Numbered from the stretch's first letter, positions 47,067 through 58,240 are shown. The stretch: 64,000 nt of DNA from Bisporella sp. PMI_857 (GCA_021307315.1 JAJSPD010000104.1:59993-123992); one strand, 5' to 3'. Translations and numbers: made by a program. Notes: generated from the letters alone by a model not told the origin.

Positions 47067-47343
47067 TTTGACGAAGCAACCGACTGTGGGAAGGATTCAA
47101 AACGAAGCGAGCAGGTCGCATTTGAAGGTTGTGAGGCCTTGGAAGCGCGTATTTTGGGGGCGGCCAGTCTGCATCCAACATCCAACATCCAACATCCAAC
47201 AATGCATAGGTACCGCCTCCTCAGCCATTCCCATCGCCGTGAATCCAACACCTATCACTTTCTTTGCCCTTACTTCAAAGCACTCCCCTTTTCCCTGAAC
47301 AAGCTTAGCTGGAGTTGTTTGCCAAAGCCCGCAATATTGAGCA
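47067..47343. promoter_or_regulatory. Divergent promoter with a 7-bp tandem repeat
   Basis: The 277-bp gap between the ankyrin gene and the S8 protease gene contains four exact copies of CATCCAA at 47172-47199. Copy number could vary between strains and alter spacing in a shared promoter. Confidence 0.6.
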
Positions 47344-50269
47344 ATGTTGGATCTGGCTCCGGTCTGTACGTGGTGGGGTCTACTCCAATCCATCCATCCA
47401 CTTTTCCTGTCGGCGAAGAGTCTCCCGGCCATAGAGAATGTCGACCAAGCCTACGATTCTGCAACGGTTGATGTCCATCATTTGAGGAACGAGATTACAA
47501 CGCTCCGAACTGACCTGAGATTTAACATCATCAAGCAGCAGCGGTTCGACATTGATCAGTTGCTTGGCGATGATCACCTTGTCGAGGGGCTCGGTTTGGA
47601 TTTATACACGCTGCTGGAGGAGCTGGAGCTCTTAGTCGATCCCCAACTCCTGACTTTCGAGGAGCCTAGTGTAAGTTCTTTTCTCACACGCGCTACTTAG
47701 TATACTTTAGGTCAATGGGTCTCACTAACACAACCTTTAATTCAACCTTTAGCGCACATTAGAACCCGAATCTCTCGCTTGCTTTCCGAGGCTCGTCGCG
47801 TTACGAAACTTTCTTCAAACCCAAGAGAATCCCGCATCAGACAATGTCTCAGGTGCATCCATCTCAACAGACGACTTTGAATCTTCAGCGGTGACGGAAA
47901 CAAACTTCTCCTCTATACACACAGAATCGAGCTGGGCCAGGAGATACTCGCCAACCTTTGTTGCACAAGTGGCCAGCTTCATCAAGTTTCCCCAAGATGC
48001 CGCGAAGATCGAGTCATGTCGGAGGACCATCAGCCGCTTTGGCTTTGCGATGGACAGGACTTTCAGCGACTCATCCGAAGCCCAGACCTTAGATTATACC
48101 CCTCAAGATGTGGAAGCCATTCAACACGCCCATACCTTCGCCTCTACATGCACGTCCCTGTTTTCTCAGATGGTCGACAGCACCAAATGCGGAACACCAC
48201 ACCAGGCGAAGCTTCATTTGTCTGGCTTCAAGCAGGACCAATTGAGGATGAATATTGGCACATGCCAGGAGATGGACTGGGTTTCTGCAGTATTCACACG
48301 GTGAGCGCCACGTATCTATGGTAGGAGGGTCCTGGCCGGCTGACAGTATCAAAGTTCATTTGAACAACCCTCGGTGGAGCCCTTTTATTTTGACCACATA
48401 TGCCCACCTACATCACCACACATCGAGGGATCCAAAGTACTTCATGTCGCCTTCAATTCTGAAGGTATGTGGGCCTCAAATAACGGTGCGGAACTTGACT
48501 CACATACTCCCTTGCGTGGAGAACAGTCACTTGATCATCTCCTCACTAACAAAGATGGCCTCACCTTGAAATATCGAAAGCTGGCGGGGGTATTGCTCGC
48601 TGCATCCATGTTCCAGCTAAGTGATAGTCCGTGGATCGAGCAGCACCTAGGATCAGAGTACATCTTTGTGCCTTCTCCGGACAACAAGCGACTTCAGCAA
48701 TGGTGTCCTCGTGTCCTTTGTACTCTTGTGCCGAAAAAACACACGATGCTTCAGAGTGACATTATCGCAGCTTTTGGAGTTCTTGTCCTAGAACTTGAGG
48801 CTGATCGCAAGGCCGACTGGACTGCTGGTGACGAAGATTGGATTTCTGGAGAGAAGTCAAACCACGTACGACTGGCTCGTGTTTTGAATACATGGGAAGA
48901 CCTAGTCAGTGACGACTATCGGACAGTCGCGAAAGCATGCCTTGAATTTGACAGCCTTATAGAGTGCCTTGATCATCCGGACATCGTTTTAGAGAGGAGG
49001 GGTATCGCCGTAATCTACAAGTGCATCCTCGAGCCATTGTTTCGTCATATCATGAAAAGTTTTGGGAATCTCGCCCCTCTGTTCAATGGCATGTTTGGTC
49101 CCGGTCGCAGTCTTATGGCACCTATGAAGATCTCGCCATCCATCACCGAGAAGCGGGTGTTATTTGATGATGATATGGATGCTACACCCAAAAGGGAGGA
49201 CCAGTAAGTTTACACAGCCTACTTCTATATGAAACCATCTGTAACAATGCTGGACACAGAAATTCGGCGTCTAAATTTCTCGATGAGCTCGCCTCTTTCT
49301 TCCAAAAGATCAAATATCTGCACAACGATATCTTTAGCTTGACAAGATTCCCCACGCATGAGAAAATTCGGATTGCTGTGCTAGACTCAGGAGTAGATGA
49401 TACAGATTCGGTGATTCGGCCTGCTCTCAAATTCGGACGTATTAACACCCAAAAAAGTAAGAGCTTTGTTGATCCCGCCAACGAGTGGCAGCAGGACACT
49501 TATGGCCACGGGACATCTGTCACTCAGCTTCTCTTGAAGACAGCACCCGCTGCGGAGATCTATGTTGGTAAGATTTGCACAGGCAAGGTCATCAACGATG
49601 AATTCATGCCTGGAATCGCAAAAGTGGGATTTCATCTCTTATTATCGAGCACAGAACAAGCGCTGACGTATCTCTGCACAGGCGATAGAATGGGCCGTCG
49701 ATGAATGTGACGCTCACATCATTTCCATGTCTTTCGGTTTTGAGGATGAAAATGATCTAATTGATGCGGCATTAGATAAGGCCCTTGACGCTGGGAAGCT
49801 CATCATTGCCGCTGCGTCAAATAACGGCGGAATCTCTGGACGTGCTAGACCTGCACGTCAAGAGGGCGTACTCTGCATTCACGCTACAGATGGCAAGGGC
49901 AACAAGGGGGGAATGAACCCCTCCCCTATTACCAATAAGGGCAACTTTGCCACACTCGGCGTTGCGATCCCATCCAAGTGGAAAGGCAAGGATGTATGGA
50001 AGTCCGGGACCTCCTTTGCAGTGCCCATCGCGGTGGGCTTTGCTGCAGACGTCCTAGAGTTTGCAAAGTACAAGTGTACCAATCTCAAACCAAGAAAACT
50101 GAAGCTTCTGTATCAGAAACAGGGCATGCAGGCAATTTTCCGAAGGATGTCAGAACAGAGGGATGGCTACGACTTTATCCATCCAGCGCGCTTGTGGAGA
50201 GATTGGCCAGGGAAGAGGGCAGAGGAACAAGCCATGAAAGCTATTGAGGAAATTATGGAGGATCTTTAG
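47344..50269 (+). CDS. DUF7580 - subtilisin-like serine protease (peptidase S8) fusion, 891 aa, five exons
   Basis: Exons 47344-47670, 47753-48300, 48355-49203, 49260-49623 and 49682-50269 keep frame across introns of 82, 54, 56 and 58 bp. Residues 1 to about 600 resemble the DUF7580 proteins, including LAGVLLAASMFQLSDSPWIE and IAAFGVLVLELEADRKAD. The C-terminal third is an S8 domain with all three catalytic motifs: Asp617 in RIAVLDSGVDD, His658 in YGHGTSVTQLL and Ser807 in KSGTSFAVPIAVG. No signal peptide is seen, so it is a cytosolic subtilase, as in fungal immune-type proteases. It is followed on the same strand, 709 bp away, by a gasdermin-like gene, its probable substrate by analogy with HET-Q2. 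The start codon is the least certain part: the first 35 residues could belong to a different first exon. Confidence 0.85.
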
Positions 50270-50978
50270 CGATAATGAGACATTTGGTCACACGGATGGC
50301 TACCAGTTTTTGTATACTGACAGTGTCGAGTCTTCACAAGTTGTGCAATTATTTGCATAGCGGTAAATCGGTTGTATAGGTACTTCGCGAGTTGCCTTCA
50401 GATTTAAAAGGGGGCGGCCGTTACGAAAATTGCGACTACCTCAGTAGTCAGTCACGACTTGTCGTTGTTTAGATACCTTGTAAATCATTAAAAGTGGTTC
50501 AATGTGATCAACGAGTACCAGAAAGAGTTCGGGGAGATAAGTAATCCAGCTAGTTTCATCTGGCGTGAATGTTTTGGGAAAATGTCCAAAAACAATACGG
50601 TTTGCTGAAGGAGAGGTAGAACGTACATTTGTTGTTATTTTAGCAAAGTATTTTGTATGGCCACTTATCTTGGCCTCAATAACCCAAATGCTTCAGCCTG
50701 GTTTCACACCCTCTGGCTCCTCGAGTCAAAGTGAGAGCCGCCTGATATGAAACCAAACAAATTGAAAAAGTCTTGACGCGATTAAGCGCCTAGCAGAAGC
50801 ATGATAATCAATATCCTAGCTTTAATTACCGCGTGGCACCCATTTTTCCCGGTTGGATCATCCATTGCAATCACATCACTCCTTCCATCCCAGCCATTTC
50901 ATTCCTTCCTGTGCTTGTTGCCATTGTCTTTAAGCTTTACGCAAGTTTCAATCAGTTGTGGAACCAGAATTGTGCAAG
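50270..50978. other. Spacer between protease and gasdermin-like genes
   Basis: It presumably contains the terminator of the protease gene and the promoter of the next gene. A pyrimidine-rich stretch (CTTCCATCCCAGCC and similar) near 50880-50930 resembles a fungal 5' UTR. No ORF of note. Confidence 0.5.
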
Positions 50979-51881
50979 ATGAACTTCGGGCCCGCAGCCA
51001 ACAATGCATTCAGAAAACAACAGCCGACATACCAGGTTGCCCCGAATTTCACGACTCGACCTTTCCCAAAAGGTCCTCTAGATCTCGGCACGCTTGTTGA
51101 AGATCTCACGCAGTACTATCCGATTAATCAAGGCGCTCTGAATCGCGTCACCATCCCTGAGGGTCAACGCTACATCGACGTGAAGGAAGACGTCAAAGCG
51201 AGCCTCAAGAAGTCCATCAGCGGCGAGGCGAGCATTCTTGCCAAGATCCTTGACCGCAGTATTGGTGGTGATGCGGGTCTCAAAGGACAGAAAAAGGACG
51301 AAGATGTGTACAAGATTGAGAGACTGGAGACGGTGTCCTTTTATCCCAAACCAAGCTATATCAAGCAATGCTTGCAGCTCCCGGATGTGAAAGATTACAA
51401 CGAAATGGCCGACTACAAAGAACCGGTGTATCTGATCACTGGGTTGAAGATCGCCTGGGGAGCAACCATCGCTACGGAACGCGGGCGGGATTTTGAGGGC
51501 AAGGCGGAGGGAGGAGCTCACACATTGGTTGGACCTGTTGATTTACAGGTCAAGGCTCAAGTTGGAATCTCCAGTGAATCGGAGATGGTGTCGTCGTTTG
51601 GCAAGCCAGCAGATTTCGTGCTGGGTATCCAAGTGCAGAAGATATATCATAAGAGGGCTTTCCTCATCGGTCAACGAGCCCTTACAGTCGAAAGGGTAAC
51701 TAAGAATGCTGTACTGGTGGATGATGATGATGATGAGCCTCAACCGGGAGAATTGGCTGATGAAATTGAATTCGTGACTGTTGATCTGAGTGAAGAGGAA
51801 GTAGGGGCTTTGGTTCCTTGGACAGGCCATGATTCGAAGGGCGAAGATGAGATTTGGCTTCTTCCTTCCAGTGCTGTTTAG
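50979..51881 (+). CDS. Gasdermin-like pore-forming protein candidate, 300 aa
   Basis: Single exon starting MNFGPAANNAFRKQQ; the frame is open upstream but only from a GTG, so the ATG at 50979 is chosen. Residues about 67-95 (VKEDVKASLKKSISGEAS), 107-130 (VYKIERLETVSFYP) and 147-165 (EPVYLITGLKIAWGATI) have the alternating pattern of long amphipathic strands. The order of a YxVT-like strand, a Lys/Gly-rich loop and a LGIQVQKIY strand recalls the gasdermin N-domain. From about residue 240 the chain turns strongly acidic with a run of five Asp, a candidate inhibitory tail. Fungal gasdermin-like proteins are this size and are often encoded beside a protease. I recognise the fold from pattern and context, not a database match; another membrane-active beta protein is the main alternative. 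Confidence 0.5.
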   Translation: MNFGPAANNAFRKQQPTYQVAPNFTTRPFPKGPLDLGTLVEDLTQYYPINQGALNRVTIPEGQRYIDVKEDVKASLKKSISGEASILAKILDRSIGGDAGLKGQKKDEDVYKIERLETVSFYPKPSYIKQCLQLPDVKDYNEMADYKEPVYLITGLKIAWGATIATERGRDFEGKAEGGAHTLVGPVDLQVKAQVGISSESEMVSSFGKPADFVLGIQVQKIYHKRAFLIGQRALTVERVTKNAVLVDDDDDEPQPGELADEIEFVTVDLSEEEVGALVPWTGHDSKGEDEIWLLPSSAV

Positions 51882-52105
51882 GAGCAAAAACAGATTACTA
51901 TTGGCAAACAGTATTTTACTTTGATTTATTTCATTATCTGTGCTTTCAAAACTGATTACAGGCAAAACTCCATTGAAAATTCTCTGCTCATCTTGCCTGA
52001 TCCTTTGAAAACCAACTCTAGCCACTTCTTTTACCCCAATTTCCATACGATCTGGCTATAGAAAGCAGATTTAAAGAACTGTTTCCTTGCCCCCCAATTC
52101 ATCTC

Positions 52106-53567
52106 TTAGAAGACAGTCCCATCACTCTTGATGAGAATAGGACTTGATTTTGTTTGTGGTCTTAGTTTTGCCGCAATTTCACGCCCAGATTTCCATGTAC
52201 CAGCCTCAAGTAGTTGTGCCATGGTCAAATGAACACCGTCGCCCATGCGGGATTGAATCCTGCTGTACAGCCTATCAATGAGCACCAATGTCATTGCCCT
52301 CCACTCAACGATAACATCATCTCCGGCTTCAAAAAGTGGCAGGTCTCCACCCGATGCTTTCAAGCCCCGATCATGTGCCTCCTGTTTCAAGAGTAGAACG
52401 CCGAGATCAACGAAAAGACCGCCGTTACGGTATTCCGCCAAAGCCGTAAGATATTCGGCATTTGCCCATTCCTCACCCAGCACCCTCTGAAAAGGAACCA
52501 TCAGAGAGTAGGTGAGCCACTGAGTGAGTTTGTGGAAAGGTTGAATGTTTTTGGCAATAGCATCCGGACTACCGGATGTTGCTCCATTATTCAGAGTAGA
52601 CAAAGGCCAAGCATCCCCGATGGGGTGACCACCAACAATCGTTCGATCTTTAGGCCATACAGGAATGAGAAGATTTTGAAGAATATCCCATAGAAAAAGG
52701 ACATCGAGCTTAGAAGACTGGCCTGTCGATTCTATTAGATAGTCTAGGGATTCGTTAGCAAAATCCCCGGCTATTCAGGACAGTATCGGCAGTTTACCGA
52801 CGAGGTTGCCTGGGCGTCCGTTGGCTCCAAATACATGGGGATGGGCAAGCAGTGATTTTCCCAGGCTTCTTAGGAGAGCAGCACGAGAATCCACTCCTTG
52901 CATAGGGTTACTATCCGAAACTTGGAAGCCATTCGCAAGCGTGATGGTTTCTAGTCGTTCTAATCCCTTTCCTAAAGGCATAAAAAGTAAGTATGTGTGC
53001 GTAGATGCAGGATTAGAGGAAGTACCATCCACCATTGGGATTGTTCCTACTTCTGAGGTGGTAAAAGTCAAGGTGTTGAACATCTGAAGGCTGGCGACCG
53101 CAATTCCTTCACTTCTTTCGTAGACTTGATTTGTGACACGCTCAGTGTATCGCCAATGATCCCCAGCACCAGCATCTAAGAGGACGGAAACGAAAAACAG
53201 GTCAATGAGGCGACGAGTCAGCTCAACTTTGTCGCATCCCTCTTTCTCCCATACCTTCATTATGTTGGTGATACGCGGCACGTTCCCCACCTCAAAATGC
53301 TGCCAGCGCCCATGAGGTGGGATCAAATGGAACTTATCAGGTCCAAAATCCCGCTGGTAGAGAATCTGTTAGTCTACGCAGCTAGAAGTGGGAGCATTTT
53401 TGAGTGCCAACCTTAATGACAGAAGCAACAAAATCAACTGCATCATCGAGTTTATCTTCTCGAAGCTCAAAATTACTCAGATTCCCGGATTTCGCGGCAT
53501 CCCGCACAACTTTAGCACGGTCACGGATTGCCTGTAGAGAAAGCAGATATTTGACTTGCGAATCCAT
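52106..53567 (-). CDS. URC4: URC4/DUF1688 uracil-catabolism-type protein, 453 aa, three exons
   Basis: Exons 53567-53412, 53365-52798 and 52743-52106 encode MDSQVKYLLSLQAIRDRAKV, LIPPHGRWQHFEVG and GAGDHWRY, then LLIPVWPKDRTIVGGHPIGD and LPLFEAGDDVIVEWRAMTLV, all matching the DUF1688 family. URC4 is needed for the reductive-independent uracil catabolic (URC) pathway described in Lachancea kluyveri. An in-frame TGA at 52775-52777 first looks like a lesion but lies in a 54-bp intron (52744-52797) with GTAAAC, a GCTAAC branch site and CCTAG. Splicing restores RPGNLVDYLIEST, the family motif. The length is normal and the gene looks intact. It sits tail to tail with the gasdermin-like gene. Confidence 0.85.
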
Positions 53568-54347
53568 GTTGCGTAATTTAATTAAGATAGCTTAGAGAAG
53601 GGAGAAGAAGGAATGGTTAATTTACATACGAAATGCTCACCATTCGCGTGCGTGACTGTGGAGAACCCCGCCCTTGTCAGCCTACAAAAATGTACAGCCA
53701 TTGGCGGCACAGCATTCCATATCGGAAGGTTCACTGTCAACAAAAGCTGTCTGACGTTCGTTTCAATCAAAATTTAGAACCCATTGTTTTCTTCAAAGGT
53801 ATTATGAAATGTTTTGAAAAATGAGGCTGTACTACCAATGAAAACTGAGCCATTATTCTTGTGTCTTAAGTTTGCGACTGACAGCAAATGTTTTCCATCT
53901 GCGTAAGGAAGTCATGCTCCGGCTTGTAATTAATGGAAAACTGAAGTGTCTGTCGGCCGTTAATTCTTTCTTGTGTCTTGTGGTGTAACTCAGATGTTGG
54001 CTCTCAGCACTTCTGTTTGAGTTTTATTGGAAGATTGCAGTTATAATCAGACCATGCTCGAGTAGCTTATCACGGCTAAAAGAACTTAGTTCGCTTTCTA
54101 AAGCTTTACAGCGCTTTACAAGCTTATAATACAATTTTTAATACGTTAACAGACGCTTTGCAAATGTTTTACAAATATAAATAAACAAATTGCAGCCTCC
54201 AAAATATTGCGTTGAAAAATAATTATATAACTTAGTTTAATCCGAGCATATATAAATAATTTACTATATTTAAACTCTAATTTTTGGAGCAAAATTCGCG
54301 TATATTTTATTATATATATTTACTACAGATTCGTAATAAACTGTTAT
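53568..54347. other. Intergenic, increasingly AT-rich
   Basis: It contains the upstream region of the URC4 gene, then a strongly AT-rich stretch from about 54100 with many TATATA words. No gene was recognised. Confidence 0.5.
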
Positions 54348-54540
54348 TGTGACAGGCTCATCGTAATTTATTCAATTAACTACCACTGTTATATTATATA
54401 AAAAATCAGCATAAAGAAAAAAAAATAGTCCAGGAAATTACAGGTTTTATAGCTAGGCCCACAGCGAGTCTGCTAGTACATAACAAGCCAGTATGTGACA
54501 GGCTGATAGTAACTTATTCAATTGACTACTACTGCTATAT
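54348..54540 (+). repeat. Pair of 47-48-bp direct repeats
   Basis: TGTGACAGGCTCATCGTAAT and the next 28 bases at 54348-54395 are matched at 54494-54540 by TGTGACAGGCTGATAGTAAC and its continuation. Several differences are C/T or G/A. The 145-bp spacing and AT-rich filling suggest terminal parts of a decayed element. Confidence 0.6.
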
Positions 54541-54639
54541 CGTGGAGGGGAACATGCTGAAGAGCAAAAACAGAGACAGGACCTAGCACAAAACCTATAA
54601 GCGTGATATCAGTAGTGCCAGGATTGCAGGTCCCGGGGC

Positions 54640-54830
54640 TTGGAAGCACCCTGGGGCGAGCTCCTGGGACACCTCGATGTCCTGGGAGGGCATGCCTCAA
54701 AATGTCGTACGGACCTGGGACGCGCTGGTGCTTCAAGAGTTTAAACAAGTAAAAAGTGCAACAGAATGAACATTAAATCTCAAGTGTACCTATTATGTAA
54801 ATCCTTAGTGAATGCTTGAGTCGCGGGCTT
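54640..54830 (+). repeat. Dispersed repeat related to 60690-60870
   Basis: The words GATGTCCTG, CATGCCTCA and AAACAAGTAAAA occur in the same order and spacing here (54676-54750) and at 60710-60790. The 60.7-kb copy is the more AT-rich one, as expected of RIP. The element class is unknown. Confidence 0.6.
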
Positions 54831-56419
54831 TGTATTCTCTTGATTCTTGACAATTCTGTGGCCTACAAAAATTGAACCCTAAGCATAATTGAAAGTTATG
54901 ATTAGATTAGACCAACAAATTGAATATAGATCAACTTAATTGGAGCTACATGTTTGACTTGGGCTTCTAGGCTACAGAGAGTCTTTGAAGCCTCTGCAGT
55001 TCTGCAGCTTATTAGACATTAAAAGAAAGTGTAACGTAGTTGACTTATACAAGGCGAAAAAAGCCTTGCTGCCTAGGAGTGAGGAATTGGCATTAATGCC
55101 AGACGAAAAAAAATCAAAAAAACCAATGGATTATAACGTTTGAACATGACTGATGTGATGAAATGTTGTCCTGAATTTGTTCTCTGCAGACATGTGATAA
55201 GGTTTGATACAAGCGATGCATAAAACAAACGTTCATTCGCCATTCAGTCATCGGAAAGCCCTACCAGTAGGGTCTGGACGGTTCATCGGAGCCGCCACTT
55301 TTCTGTGACCAGATGCAGGTTCGAGATCCGATTTGTCTGATTAGGGATACGGGATACGCAACGCTGGCAGGTCTATCTATTCCTTCACGGTTATAGCCAT
55401 ACTCCGGCGCGTAGGATTTCCTCCCGCTTTGCGTGACCGGGACCAAGGGGTGCATCCGTGCTCAAGCCCTAAAAAAACGTCGCCCTGTCGCTTATTGATC
55501 AGTTAACCGTCTTCCAAGCCACGGGGTTGGGTGACGAAAAGCGGATCCACTGATTACGCCAAGGCTGTGGGGTGGCGACTACTACGCCAATGGGAAAGGA
55601 TTGCTTTGGACACAGGTCAACATTGGAACATCAGGTATACTCATGTGCTGTCATGTTCACCATTGGCATGAGGGGATTGTAGCCTCAACAGCTTGGTGGG
55701 CTTATCCGGAGATGCGAGCCGGTGTAGGACGCGATCCTGTGTAGGACGCGAGCCCAGGTAGCACAAGCTACGACAACTATTGAGGATTTGACATGTCTCA
55801 TGTCTATGCGGCCGCACTTTTCTTTTTCCTTCCAATCGTTGTTAGCCAGGCTCACTTAACAACTTAGTTGTATACTCGTGAAGAAAATTTCTTTTCGTCG
55901 CTTTTTCTTTCATAGGTTTGAAACTAATGCATAGAATAGAAGATTTACGAATGTCAGTTCCCTCAGTGTAACATAGCCGACCTTGTCTTTTGCAAGTTAT
56001 TGATAGCGAAAGCCTTTCCAGCAGCGCTAGTTGCATCATTATTGATCCTTCTCAGCAAGCAAAATATGGCCAATAGGATATTCATAACTGCTCGAATTCT
56101 TTCACCTAACTTTATTTAATGCCGACTCTGCCTTGCGTTCGCCGGCGAGGCAAAACCCTGCCACGTTACCGTCAGGCAGCCTTAGTTAAAACCAGCCAGC
56201 GTGCCAACAATGTAATATAATATGTTGATAAGAGGCAGCTTGCCTTTGGGTACCTGCCAGATATACTTCATTTTCTGTAGATTACCTTCTGAACTAAACA
56301 GGCTGCTAGCCTTGTGGCACTTCCCACTAACATCACATTATATTACGGCCCACTGTGGGCTGTGATTCTTTACCTCCCCTATCTAGCACCATCTAAGGTA
56401 CTCAGAGCTTCCCCAAAAA
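54831..56419. other. Intergenic region, possible gene relics
   Basis: No intact gene. A normal-GC block at 55240-55840 differs from its AT-rich surroundings and has short minus-strand ORFs (55261-55455, 55641-55835) without recognisable families. It contains a GTGTAGGACGCGA duplication near 55721 and 55739. A good upstream region for the gene at 56420 follows. Confidence 0.4.
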
Positions 56420-57349
56420 ATGAGGCTTATATTAATTATTTTGCCTTTAACATGGCTATTCCACGCCAATGCGGACGTCGAAGAATTCCAACAAGCTAGA
56501 GTTATTCCAACTATTATCGACCTTATCCCCATCATTGGGGATGTGGTCTCCGAAATCAGCGACCTAGTTAACGAAGAAGAAAAGGAATGCCAATTTTTAG
56601 AAAGAACGGTCGCGCAGGCCATACTAAGCTATCCCGAAATGAACGTGATCGTGTACCACGATAGCGACAGCACCGCGAATCTCGTTGACAAAACCTGCTA
56701 CCACTACGAGCTCGATTTATCCTTCTTCAGAACCAAGGGCTACGAGGTCTGCGCGTTTCGCACGGGAAGTTTCGTGTTGGCCGGAGATGGCGGTTGTCGC
56801 AACTGGCGATTCGGGGGTTGTTACAGACGGACCTCATCTAGCACAGTCAGTTTCTGCACGCGGACCGCCGCTACGGCAGCAAAACCGACACAAACGGCAG
56901 CCGAGTCGACATTTAATATCCCCGAGCCAGAAGAGCCAGTGGTAACGCCAGAACCTACTATAGTTTTCACGACGAAGACACAGCCGGCAATAACGTCCTG
57001 GATAACTGCTTCTTTGACCACAACCGAGCGAGAAGTACAGTCTATCACGGTCACGGCTAAGCCAACATCAACAATCATTGCCCCTCCTAACACCGACTTT
57101 GAGGTACCAACCTCTGAATTGGAGTTTTTCACAACTACTCTAGATGAGTCATCGCATGTCACCGATACTCAAGATGACTCTTTCTCTTCTACCATAGATA
57201 AGTTTACGACAAAGGCGACTCAGATCAGGTCCGATACCTCACAGCCCACCACGAGGGTTGTTCGTGCTGAAGCACCAAAGGTTACTCAGCCGGCGATAGC
57301 TGCTGGTGTCGTGGGTGTGGCCGTTGCAATATACTTTTTCAATACTTAA
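56420..57349 (+). CDS. Predicted GPI-anchored cysteine-rich surface protein, 309 aa
   Basis: Single exon starting MRLILIILPLTWLFHANADV, a clear signal peptide of about 18 residues. The mature N-terminal domain (about 19-150) has six Cys (in EKECQF, KTCYHY, YEVCAF, GGCRNW, GGCYRR and SFCTRT), enough for three disulfides. Residues about 155-285 are a Thr/Ser/Pro-rich stalk likely to be O-glycosylated. The C-terminus AIAAGVVGVAVAIYFF is a hydrophobic tail expected to direct GPI attachment. It probably resides in the cell wall or plasma membrane. I do not recognise the Cys domain. The gene stands alone between repeat-rich regions. Confidence 0.75.
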   Translation: MRLILIILPLTWLFHANADVEEFQQARVIPTIIDLIPIIGDVVSEISDLVNEEEKECQFLERTVAQAILSYPEMNVIVYHDSDSTANLVDKTCYHYELDLSFFRTKGYEVCAFRTGSFVLAGDGGCRNWRFGGCYRRTSSSTVSFCTRTAATAAKPTQTAAESTFNIPEPEEPVVTPEPTIVFTTKTQPAITSWITASLTTTEREVQSITVTAKPTSTIIAPPNTDFEVPTSELEFFTTTLDESSHVTDTQDDSFSSTIDKFTTKATQIRSDTSQPTTRVVRAEAPKVTQPAIAAGVVGVAVAIYFFNT

Positions 57350-58240
57350 TAAGATGGGTTAAACTGTGCGCTGGTGGTGATAATGTGCTGGGGTATGCGG
57401 TTGTTGAATGGTTTGTCTGTATGACATACTCCAACTATCTTATCCTGGCTCAATACTTCATATCTTTTCTTTCAAAGGCTATTTACTTATGACTTATGAC
57501 ACGACGATCAGATACCACTCCTTAGCATGTTTATGTTTTTATATTTCGGAACCGGGTGATAGGGAATGGAATGGGAAGCAGGCCAAGGCTTTCAAAATGG
57601 TCCTGGAGTGAAAGATTACCCTCAGAAGACAGGGGAGATTTCAGGAATCGTGATCCTGAGAATGGTAAAGACTGTAAAGCATCTTCTCCGATGCTTATTT
57701 GCATGAAAGGCGGTGTCCTGAGAAGACAGATAAATCATTTTATACTAGATACCAATTTCACATATATGTATTGACCACTTATTCCCTTCGTGCATAGAAT
57801 AATAGAATAAACTAGGTAAATAATGAGTTAAACTTTCAATCTGTATGAAAATTATGGACTTCAATATAACCAAATTTCTGGTTGAAGATAAGTAGCCTTT
57901 TAATAAGGAAGGTAAAAGAAGCAAAGTTTCAAGAGTTTACATCGGTAGACTTTACAATATCGGCCATCTTCGCGTGTTGCGTATTCAGATCCCTCAGCTC
58001 CTCACCAAACATAGCGTAGCAATCCGAGCCAAGCTGGATTCGCAAACCCAAATATTCTCAAAAAGTCCTCGTTCTTCCACCATCTCGACCATACTTTCCC
58101 CAAACTTCTTCGGGTCACCGTTCAGCATCGTCACATCTCTAGCAGCCGCATCCACGAAACCCCCATCCATTCCGCGATCTGACGATTGACTTGATCCATT
58201 GTACTGGCTTTTATGTGACACACTTTTTAAATACAAGTAA
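57350..58240. other. Intergenic region with a small possible gene fragment
   Basis: The minus-strand ORF 57994-58236 (80 aa) includes GGFVDAAARDVTMLNGDPKK, which looks protein-like but has no recognised family and no flanking gene. The rest is non-coding. Confidence 0.35.

Noticed and set aside
52775..52777. Premature stop in the URC4 gene
   Set aside because: It lies inside a canonical 54-bp intron; splicing restores the conserved motif.
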